The translations under genes were made by a program, and so were the position numbers. Under the pieces are notes generated by a model that had not been told where the DNA came from, searched no databases, and worked only from the letters and a program-made list of their open reading frames with translations. Positions 1 through 4,333 of a DNA stretch of 5,016 nt are shown here, one piece after another; position 1 is the first letter of the stretch; the number at the start of each line of letters is the position of its first letter. Location: contig SLDM01000353.1 of assembly GCA_007125255.1 (NCBI GenBank), forward strand, positions 1 through 5,016. The letters are read 5' to 3'. The stretch comes from Phycisphaerales bacterium (GTDB taxonomy: Bacteria; Planctomycetota; Phycisphaerae; Phycisphaerales; SM1A02).

Positions 1-390
1 AAGATCACGTTGATTGTGGGCAACAGCTACGGTGCGGGGAACTACGCGATGTGCGGCCGGGCATTTGATCCGCTGCTGACGCTGGCGTGGCCGGGCTCGA
101 AGTGCGCGGTGATGGGCGCGGGGCAGGCGGCGAGCGTGCTCGCGCAGATCGACCTGGCCGCGAAGGAACGCGCCGGCGAGAAGATCGACGAAGAGGTTCG
201 CGCGCAGGTGTTCGAAGCGATCAAGGCGAGCTACACCGAGCAGCAGGACATCCGGTACGGCGCGGCCCGCGGCTGGGTGGACCGGATCATCGAACCGGAG
301 CGTACTCGCGAGGAGTTGATCATGTCGCTGCAGATCGCGCGAACGCAACCGATCGAGGGTGAGTTCAGGACCGGCGTCCTGCAGGTGTGA
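1..390 (+). CDS. Acyl-CoA carboxylase carboxyltransferase (beta) subunit, 3' part
   Basis: This is the C-terminal 129 residues of a biotin-dependent carboxyltransferase; the frame is already open at base 1, so the start lies outside the window. The family moves CO2 from carboxybiotin to an acyl-CoA such as 3-methylcrotonyl-CoA (leucine breakdown) or propionyl-CoA, in the cytoplasm, with a separate biotin carboxylase/carrier subunit. Visible signatures are the glycine-rich GNSYGAGNYAMCGRAFDP stretch at in-window residues 7-24, then W30-P31 and the VMGxxQAA element (37-44). The YGAGNY...CGRA form looks most like methylcrotonyl-CoA carboxylase beta. The helical tail, with YGAARGWVDRIIEP near residues 85-98, is also typical: in the family this Asp-x-Ile-Ile-x-Pro element precedes the end. 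Full-length relatives have roughly 510-550 residues, so about three quarters is missing here. The TTG at base 10 is an internal codon, not the start. Family assignment is firm; the exact acyl substrate is not settled. Confidence 0.9.
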   Translation, partial: KITLIVGNSYGAGNYAMCGRAFDPLLTLAWPGSKCAVMGAGQAASVLAQIDLAAKERAGEKIDEEVRAQVFEAIKASYTEQQDIRYGAARGWVDRIIEPERTREELIMSLQIARTQPIEGEFRTGVLQV

Positions 391-396
391 GCGCGG

Positions 397-402
397 TACA
401 AT
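397..402 (+). promoter_or_regulatory. Putative -10 box of the Rieske gene
   Basis: TACAAT lies in the 50-base gap after the carboxyltransferase stop, in the context GCGGTACAATCC. It matches a bacterial -10 box in five of six positions and stands out in GC-rich surroundings. Transcription would start near 409, giving a leader of about 32 bases before the ATG at 441. No convincing -35 box is seen 16-18 bases upstream. The same GSTAMAMT form occurs before two other genes in this window. Confidence 0.45.
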
Positions 403-424
403 CCGAATAACGCCATCGGAACGC

Positions 425-430
425 AAGGAG
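425..430 (+). promoter_or_regulatory. Ribosome binding site of the Rieske gene
   Basis: AAGGAG ends ten bases before the ATG at 441. It is the clearest Shine-Dalgarno site on the plus strand here and decides the start of the Rieske gene. The EamA and SDR genes downstream have no comparable site. Confidence 0.7.
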
Positions 431-440
431 TTCGCACCCC

Positions 441-752
441 ATGCCCGGATTCACCAGAGTTGCCCGTGCCGCCGACATCCCCGAAGGTTCGATCAAGTGC
501 GTGGAGGTCAGAGGACACCGCATCGCGCTCTACAACCTCGGCGGGACGTTCTTCGCCACGCAGGAGATGTGCACCCACGCCGATGCATCGCTCTGCAAAG
601 GCGAGATCCTTGGCGGGGAGGAAGTGATGTGCCCGCTCCACTTCGCCACGTTCAACATCCGAACCGGCCAGTGCACCGCCCCGCCCGCCGATGAGGATCT
701 GCTTACCTACCGCGTGCGCGTGGAAGGCGATGAGATCGAAGTCGAAGTGTGA
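441..752 (+). CDS. Rieske [2Fe-2S] ferredoxin-like protein
   Basis: This 103-residue soluble protein is made of a single Rieske domain. The cluster ligands are all present: C44-x-H46, then 17 residues, then C64-P-L-H67, with the usual ratio of two Cys and two His. The length and the short C-terminal beta strands (RVRVEGDEIEVEV) match the small Rieske ferredoxins of dioxygenase and nitrite-reductase-like systems (BphF/NirD type), which carry single electrons to an oxygenase or reductase in the cytoplasm. There is no signal peptide or membrane anchor, so it is not a bc1/b6f Rieske subunit. One small oddity is F68 directly after the second His, where many relatives have Gly. The start is fixed by AAGGAG ten bases upstream. 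No oxygenase or ferredoxin reductase gene is adjacent, so its redox partner cannot be named. Confidence 0.9.
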   Translation: MPGFTRVARAADIPEGSIKCVEVRGHRIALYNLGGTFFATQEMCTHADASLCKGEILGGEEVMCPLHFATFNIRTGQCTAPPADEDLLTYRVRVEGDEIEVEV

Positions 753-760
753 GCCGGAAC

Positions 761-784
761 CGGATTGCCGCCGAGGCCAATCCG
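761..784 (+). terminator. Possible hairpin terminator after the Rieske gene
   Basis: CGGATTG (761-767) pairs perfectly with CAATCCG (778-784) across a ten-base loop. A bulged C allows two further CC/GG pairs inside. The hairpin begins nine bases after the Rieske stop. The following bases are rich in T and C (TTCACTCTTCACC) but contain no real T-run, so it is not a canonical intrinsic terminator. It could equally be an mRNA 3'-end stabiliser. Confidence 0.35.
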
Positions 785-830
785 TTCACTCTTCACCGTT
801 CACTCTTCATCGCTCACCGCTCACGCTTGA
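782..830 (+). repeat. Degenerate heptanucleotide tandem repeat, seven units
   Basis: Seven consecutive 7-base units read CCGTTCA, CTCTTCA, CCGTTCA, CTCTTCA, TCGCTCA, CCGCTCA and CGCTTGA, with the core YTCA repeated at period seven. The first four units form an exact 14-base duplication (782-795 and 796-809). The tract fills the space between the Rieske gene and the EamA start at 850, and its first bases overlap the right arm of the preceding hairpin. It resembles the short tandemly repeated heptamers known from some bacterial intergenic regions, notably cyanobacteria. No coding role is likely. Confidence 0.8.
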
Positions 831-849
831 CTCCCCCCGACCGCTTCCC

Positions 850-1314
850 ATGAAACCCATTCTCTTCGCCATCGCGGCCGGTCTGTGCTGGGGGATCGGC
901 GAGGTTTTCACCAAGAGCGTGCTGCATTCGGGCCGAATCGGCCCGGTGACCGCGATCGCGGTCCGCTCGGCCGTGGCCCTGCCCTTCCTCTGGCTGGCGT
1001 ACTGGTGGTTCACCCACCACCTGGGGCGCGAGCCGCGCGACTGGGTGCAGGCCGACGGACTGACATGGCTGAAGCTCATCGTCGGCTCCGGCCTGGTCGC
1101 CGGCGCAGGCGGCATGATCTTCTTTTACGCCGCCCTCAACCTCGGTGAGGTCTCGCGGATCAAGCCGATCGCCTTCGCGCTGGCGCCGGCGACGGGCGTC
1201 CTGCTCGGCTGGCTCGCCCTGGGCGAACCGATGACCGCGCGAAAGCTGGCCGGCGTCGGTCTGATTCTGATCGGCGTCCTTCTGCTGACCGGCCGCGCGG
1301 CCCCCGCCCCGTGA
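850..1314 (+). CDS. Half-size EamA/DMT-family membrane protein
   Basis: This 154-residue inner-membrane protein has five predicted helices: about 3-20, 30-54, 73-98, 103-123 and 130-148. It matches one EamA domain of the drug/metabolite transporter superfamily. Typical features are the N-terminal GLCWGIGEVFTK stretch (11-22), the AALNLGEVSRIKPI loop (95-106) and the LGEPMTARKLAGVGLILIGV end (124-143). Full EamA transporters have ten helices from two domains. Single-domain members of this length exist and are thought to work as dimers. The substrate cannot be read from the sequence. The ATG at 850 is chosen because the EamA domain begins there; upstream in the same frame is the heptamer repeat and the out-of-frame end of the Rieske gene. 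No Shine-Dalgarno site precedes it; the bases just before are C-rich (CTCCCCCCGACCGCTTCCC). Confidence 0.85.
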   Translation: MKPILFAIAAGLCWGIGEVFTKSVLHSGRIGPVTAIAVRSAVALPFLWLAYWWFTHHLGREPRDWVQADGLTWLKLIVGSGLVAGAGGMIFFYAALNLGEVSRIKPIAFALAPATGVLLGWLALGEPMTARKLAGVGLILIGVLLLTGRAAPAP

Positions 1315-1331
1315 TCCCCCATGATCCCCCT
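1312..1331 (+). repeat. Ten-base imperfect direct repeat at the EamA stop
   Basis: TGATCCCCCA (1312-1321) is followed directly by TGATCCCCCT (1322-1331), identical in nine of ten positions. The first TGA is the EamA stop codon. The repeat puts a second TGATC just past the first and leads into TTGTGATCAA (1331-1340). It is short and could be a chance or slippage duplication; no function is apparent. Confidence 0.6.
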
Positions 1332-1362
1332 TGTGATCAAGGACAAGCCGCCGCGCTGCCGC

Positions 1363-1368
1363 TACACT
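1363..1368 (+). promoter_or_regulatory. Putative -10 box of the SDR gene (leaderless layout)
   Basis: TACACT in the context CCGCTACACTCG ends seven bases before the ATG at 1376. Transcription normally starts six to eight bases after a -10 box, which would put the first transcribed base at or next to the A of the start codon. No Shine-Dalgarno site exists upstream of the ATG, in keeping with a leaderless mRNA. No clear -35 box lies 16-18 bases further upstream. Confidence 0.45.
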
Positions 1369-1375
1369 CGCCGGC

Positions 1376-2200
1376 ATGCCGCGTGAGATCCACGGGAAAT
1401 CGATCATCGTGACCGGGGCCAGTTCCGGGATCGGCGCCGCCACCGCGATCGAGTGCGCGAAGGCCGGCATGCCCGTCGTGCTCAACGCGCGGCGCGAGGA
1501 CAGACTGCGGCAGGTCGCCGAACAGGTCGAGCGCCACGGCGTGAAGACGGCGATCGTCGTCGGAGACGTGACCGACACAGGCATTTCCGAAAGTCTGCTC
1601 GACGCGGCGGAGATCGAACTCGGCGGGCTCTACGCGGTCTTCTCCAACGCGGGGTACGGTTCAGAGTTGCCGGTCCTCAAGACCGAAATGGACCAGGTTC
1701 GCGCCATGTTCGAGGTGAACTTCTTCGCTTCGCTCGAGCTTGTCCACCAGGCGGCGCGGCGCCTGGTCGAACAGTCCCAACCGGGGCACCTCCTGATGTG
1801 TTCAAGCTGCCTCGCCAAGTTCACGATGCCGTGGCACGGTGTGTACTCGGCCACCAAGGCCGCGCAGAATCACCTGTGTCTTGCAATGCGTTCGGAACTC
1901 GCCGGGCGCCGGATTGAAGTCTCCAGCGTGCATCCGGTGACCACTGCGACCGAGTTCTTCGAACAGTCCGCGCGCCGGAGCGGCAAGGGGAAGAGGAGCG
2001 ATGTGCTCGAGCACGTACCGAAGTTTCTGATTCAGAAACCCGAGCGCATCGCCCGGGCGGTGGTGAAGTGTCTGCGCCGACCCCGGCCGGAGGTGTGGAC
2101 GAGCACGCTGACGCGCACGTTCGCCGCGATGGCAACGCTTTCGCCCCGGCTGCTGGAACTCGTCATGCGGCAGCAGATGCGCAAAATGAACAGCGCGTGA
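1376..2200 (+). CDS. Short-chain dehydrogenase/reductase (classical SDR)
   Basis: This 274-residue cytoplasmic oxidoreductase has a single Rossmann fold, the usual length for classical SDRs. In order it shows the cofactor motif TGASSGIG (13-20), basic R39-R40 after the second strand (suggesting NADP(H) over NAD(H)), D64 of the adenine-binding turn, SNAG (90-93), N115, and the catalytic S144-Y157-x3-K161 with the standard 13-residue Ser-Tyr spacing. After the active site, the usual PG motif reads P187-V188 (HPVTTATEF), a mild departure. A C-terminal extension (about 225-274) rich in Arg, Met and Leu, including WTSTLTRTFAAMATLSPRL, resembles the helical tail of SDRs acting on fatty-acyl or other lipid-like substrates. 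The substrate itself is not predictable. The start has no Shine-Dalgarno site but sits right after a -10-like TACACT. It runs convergent to the response regulator gene. Confidence 0.92.
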   Translation: MPREIHGKSIIVTGASSGIGAATAIECAKAGMPVVLNARREDRLRQVAEQVERHGVKTAIVVGDVTDTGISESLLDAAEIELGGLYAVFSNAGYGSELPVLKTEMDQVRAMFEVNFFASLELVHQAARRLVEQSQPGHLLMCSSCLAKFTMPWHGVYSATKAAQNHLCLAMRSELAGRRIEVSSVHPVTTATEFFEQSARRSGKGKRSDVLEHVPKFLIQKPERIARAVVKCLRRPRPEVWTSTLTRTFAAMATLSPRLLELVMRQQMRKMNSA

Positions 2201-2229
2201 ACGCCGGTTGAACGGCCGCCGTCATCGAA

Positions 2230-2266
2230 CCGATTGCGGTCGAGAAGGCGCCGCAGCGTCAATCGG
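2230..2266. terminator. Possible shared hairpin between convergent genes
   Basis: CCGATTG (2230-2236) and CAATCGG (2260-2266) are perfect seven-base inverted arms. A further CGG/CCG pair (2237-2239 with 2251-2253) is possible inside the 23-base spacer. It lies between the tail-to-tail SDR and response-regulator genes, and its right arm overlaps the regulator's stop codon. For plus-strand transcripts it is followed about eight bases later by TTTTCGTTTT (2275-2284 approximately), which is suggestive. For minus-strand transcripts no T-run follows. Confidence 0.3.
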
Positions 2267-2915
2267 CGAGCAGATTTTCGTTTTCGAGCAGGGACCGTGC
2301 CACGTCGACCAGGGTGCGGCGATTGTTCCGCGCCTGCATCTGGAGCATCTTCATCGCTTCGGGCTCGGTCACGTTCTTGCGCTTCACGATAATCCACTTC
2401 GCCTGCTCGATGAGCTTGCGCTGTTCGAGTCGATCCTTGAGCGCGTGAATTTCGTTGTTCTGCGACAGGTGGTCCAGGAAACGCCCCCAGGCGACGGAGA
2501 CGGCAACCCGGAGTTGATCCTGCGTGACCGGCTTGAGCATGTAGCCGAACACGCCGACCTTGTTGCCCGCCTCGACGTATTCCTGATCGGAGTAGGCGGA
2601 AAAGATGACGACCGGTACGCCGTGGCGACCGAAAATGGTTTCCGCCGCGGAGAGGCCGTCGCACTTGGACATGCGAATATCCAGCAGCGCAAGGTCAGGC
2701 TGCTCCCGTTCGCAGAGATCGATCGCTTCCTCGCCGTCTCCGGCGGGACCGACGACGGCGTAGCCCAGCTGTTTGAGATTGGCGGCAAGCCCGCTGGCGA
2801 CGAGATGTTCATCGTCCGCGATCAGGATCTTGCGCGGTTGCGGGTCGCTCGTTCGGCCCGGTCGTGTGCCGGGTTCAGTTTTCGGTGTCCACCGGGGAGA
2901 TGTTGTCACTGCCAT
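2259..2915 (-). CDS. ANTAR-domain response regulator (receiver plus RNA-binding domain)
   Basis: This 218-residue two-domain regulator has a CheY-like receiver domain (about 28-145) with the full phosphorylation site: acidic pair D34-D35, phospho-acceptor D79 in LALLDIRM, S106 in VIFSAYS and K128 followed by P129. After a helical linker (about 146-162), residues 163-212 form an ANTAR domain, seen in the three-helix pattern QAKWIIVKRKNVTEPEAMKM, then LQMQARNNRRTLVDVARSLL. ANTAR proteins of the AmiR/NasR type bind paired RNA hairpins and stop premature transcription termination; phosphorylation often promotes dimerisation. The first 27 residues are a Pro/Thr/Arg-rich, probably disordered extension. 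The start at 2915 is supported by GAGGCGAGG just upstream. The frame stays open upstream to about 3467, but there it only mirrors the topoisomerase gene. No histidine kinase is adjacent, so its partner is unknown. Confidence 0.93.
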   Translation of the reverse strand: MAVTTSPRWTPKTEPGTRPGRTSDPQPRKILIADDEHLVASGLAANLKQLGYAVVGPAGDGEEAIDLCEREQPDLALLDIRMSKCDGLSAAETIFGRHGVPVVIFSAYSDQEYVEAGNKVGVFGYMLKPVTQDQLRVAVSVAWGRFLDHLSQNNEIHALKDRLEQRKLIEQAKWIIVKRKNVTEPEAMKMLQMQARNNRRTLVDVARSLLENENLLAD

Positions 2916-2918
2916 GGT

Positions 2919-2927
2919 CCTCGCCTC
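2919..2927 (-). promoter_or_regulatory. Ribosome binding site of the response regulator
   Basis: On the minus strand GAGGCGAGG lies just before ACC and the ATG at 2915, giving two overlapping GAGG/GAGG-like anti-16S matches at close to normal spacing. It supports the 2915 start over the many upstream in-frame alternatives. Confidence 0.6.
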
Positions 2928-2972
2928 AGGGTAAGCCCTCACAAGTTGCCCGCATGCCCATGACTGTACGCG

Positions 2973-2995
2973 GCGGAACCGGCCTGGGTTTCCGC
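2973..2995 (-). other. Leader hairpin 2 upstream of the response regulator
   Basis: GCGGAA (2973-2978) pairs with TTCCGC (2990-2995) over an 11-base loop. An alternative fold bulges one A and adds ACC/GGT pairs, leaving a six-base loop that reads CAGGCC on the minus strand. It lies in the probable untranslated leader of the ANTAR regulator. Its function is unproven, and the loop does not match the A1/G4 pattern of known ANTAR hexaloops. Confidence 0.45.
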
Positions 2996-3010
2996 ACGCT
3001 GAGCCTCGGG

Positions 3011-3052
3011 CCCGGGTTGAGGCGGCCAAACCATCCCACCGGCCACCCCGGG
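3011..3052 (-). other. Leader hairpin 1 upstream of the response regulator
   Basis: GGCGGCC (3021-3027) pairs with GGCCACC (3041-3047), with one G-U pair in the minus-strand RNA, across a 13-base loop. This is flanked by two CCCGGG hexamers (3011-3016 and 3047-3052) that can extend the stem past a small bulge. The structure is very GC-rich and begins right after the probable -10 box of the regulator, so it would form at the 5' end of its mRNA. There is no T-run, so it is not a standard terminator for the topoisomerase genes upstream. Confidence 0.5.
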
Positions 3053-3057
3053 TGCAT

Positions 3058-3063
3058 ATTTTA
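3058..3063 (-). promoter_or_regulatory. Putative -10 box of the response regulator gene
   Basis: On the minus strand TAAAAT occurs in ACGGTAAAATATG, in the 188-base gap between subunit A and the regulator. A weak -35 candidate, TTGCGC (3079-3084), lies 15 bases upstream. Transcription from here would give a leader of roughly 135 bases before the ATG at 2915. It is the most A/T-rich spot in the gap and has the same GSTAMAMT form as two plus-strand boxes. Confidence 0.45.
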
Positions 3064-3103
3064 CCGTGTATTCTGCCCGCGCAAGGTCCCGGCGAAAAGA
3101 AAA

Positions 3104-4276
3104 TCAGTCCAGCAGATCCATCTGCGTAAGTCTTTCCGGAACATACGTTTCCGTCACGTAGGAGATGTCCTTGGTGATCAGGGACTCCACTTCCATCTTG
3201 AAGCCGTTGCTCAACATCCGCTTGATTTCCTTCTGCCACGGCTTTTTGTCGGCAAACCAGGGATAGTTCATGATCTGCTTTGCGCGGGTGATATCCCGGT
3301 CGTTCAATTCGATCTTGACGTCGTCGGAAAGCTCGCACCGCTCGTAGTCCATGGCGCGGATGCCGATGAACTTCGCGTCCGGAACCGCCATACGCTGGCT
3401 TTCGAACGCGAGTGAAATCGACCCCTGCTTGATGACCGAATAGATGTAGTGCCCCCACGGATCGCAATCGAGCAGGCAGTAGACCGGCAGACCGAGCTCG
3501 CGATTCAACCGCGCGAGCAACCGCCGCACGCCGCGCGGCGGCTGGCCGGACCCTTCGGTCAGGATGCAGTTGTGCTTCTGCCAGAACTTGTCCTCATTGA
3601 AGCGCTGCCAGACCGTGTCTTTTTCAACGTGCAGCACGAAGTCCGCCTCGCACTTCTTGAACTGAATGACGTTCGGCTCGGTGATGGACGGAATCGCGTA
3701 TCCGCCGGAGCCCATGCGCCGGCAGTCGATCTCATCGCCGGAATCGATCAGCGTGATGTTGCCGACCATCGCCCCGCGCTTCTTGGCGAAGACGTGCAGT
3801 TCTTCCCGCAACGAGTCCAGCGCGACTTCCAGATCTTCCAGGATCACATCCGACTCGGACTGATCGTTGAACGTCTTTTCCTTCGTTCCTTCGATCGTGT
3901 GCAGACCGGCGTAGAACATGCCGCGGAGCGACGAGGTCTTGCCGCGGTCGATCAGGTCGCGGCACCCTTTCGCCAGGAGCAGCGTCTGCATAAACTTCTT
4001 CGCCTGCCCGGTGTTGAAGAGGTTCCGCCGCTGGGTCGCATCCCCCATTTCGAGGATGCGCTTTTTCTTGTTGTAGCTGGTGTTGCTGACGGTGCGGGTG
4101 GGGATATCCACGAACGGATCGCGCATCTTCAGACTGGCCTGCACGACCTCGCCGGCCAACTGTTCAATCTTTTTCCGGGTGACCTTGTCGCGCTCCTTTT
4201 TGGAAGCCGCCGCATCTCGCGCGGAACCGGCCGTTCGGCGGGAGGATTTCTTCGTGGTCGACTTCTTCTTGGCCAT
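3104..4276 (-). CDS. top6A: DNA topoisomerase VI subunit A (Spo11-like)
   Basis: This 390-residue protein is the DNA-cleaving subunit of the ATP-dependent type IIB topoisomerase, related to eukaryotic Spo11. It cuts both strands by covalent tyrosine linkage so that a second duplex can pass, as an A2B2 complex with subunit B. The winged-helix (5Y-CAP) catalytic motif is SSLRGMFYAGLHT (115-127), with Y122 as the likely nucleophile. The Toprim fold follows, with metal ligands E218 within VEKD (217-220, E at 217 or 218 depending on numbering) and D270-x-D272 in LLDCDPWGHYIYSVIK. The PDAKFIGI stretch (299-306) and the long C-terminal part also match archaeal TopVI-A. The first 40 residues are a Lys/Ser/Thr/Arg-rich extension that archaeal forms generally lack. 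The ATG at 4276 lies 57 bases after the subunit B stop, so the two are probably co-transcribed. Only a weak GAGAG precedes it. Confidence 0.95.
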   Translation of the reverse strand: MAKKKSTTKKSSRRTAGSARDAAASKKERDKVTRKKIEQLAGEVVQASLKMRDPFVDIPTRTVSNTSYNKKKRILEMGDATQRRNLFNTGQAKKFMQTLLLAKGCRDLIDRGKTSSLRGMFYAGLHTIEGTKEKTFNDQSESDVILEDLEVALDSLREELHVFAKKRGAMVGNITLIDSGDEIDCRRMGSGGYAIPSITEPNVIQFKKCEADFVLHVEKDTVWQRFNEDKFWQKHNCILTEGSGQPPRGVRRLLARLNRELGLPVYCLLDCDPWGHYIYSVIKQGSISLAFESQRMAVPDAKFIGIRAMDYERCELSDDVKIELNDRDITRAKQIMNYPWFADKKPWQKEIKRMLSNGFKMEVESLITKDISYVTETYVPERLTQMDLLD

Positions 4277-4284
4277 GTCGGTCT

Positions 4285-4305
4285 GCTCTCGGTTCTCGGG
4301 TCTCG
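4285..4305 (-). repeat. Three degenerate heptamers in the subunit B/A gap
   Basis: On the minus strand the gap reads CGAGACC, CGAGAAC, CGAGAGC: three heptamers sharing CGAGA and differing only in the last two bases. They end eight bases before the ATG of subunit A. The last unit contains GAGAG (4286-4290), the only Shine-Dalgarno-like match for that gene, nine bases from the ATG. The unit sequence differs from the plus-strand heptamer tract at 782-830 but the period is the same. Confidence 0.6.
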
Positions 4306-4333
4306 ATGTGCCGCTCGACGCGGAGGTGGCAAC

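Noticed and set aside
691..849. Upstream start for the EamA gene at 691
   Set aside because: The added residues come from the Rieske gene in the wrong frame and from the heptamer repeat; the EamA domain begins at 850.
814..1584. 256-residue minus-strand open frame opposite EamA and the SDR start
   Set aside because: It spans two well-supported plus-strand genes and the repeat tract, and its composition (Ala/Arg/Gly/Asp) is typical of a GC-rich antisense frame.
2208..2963. 251-residue plus-strand open frame opposite the response regulator
   Set aside because: The opposite strand carries a complete receiver-ANTAR protein; this frame shows no family features.
2979..2989. Classical ANTAR-target hexaloop in the regulator leader
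   Set aside because: A six-base loop needs a bulged A, reads CAGGCC with no A at position 1, and the neighbouring hairpin has a 13-base loop, so the paired hexaloop pattern is not met.
3003..3023. Inverted repeat GCCTC/GAGGC as a terminator for subunit A
   Set aside because: Only five Watson-Crick pairs, no T-run on either side, and it competes with the stronger 3011-3052 hairpin.
2916..3467. In-frame upstream extension of the response regulator to a 402-residue protein
   Set aside because: The extra residues overlap the subunit A gene in another frame on the same strand, have no domain-like pattern, and a ribosome binding site marks the 2915 start.
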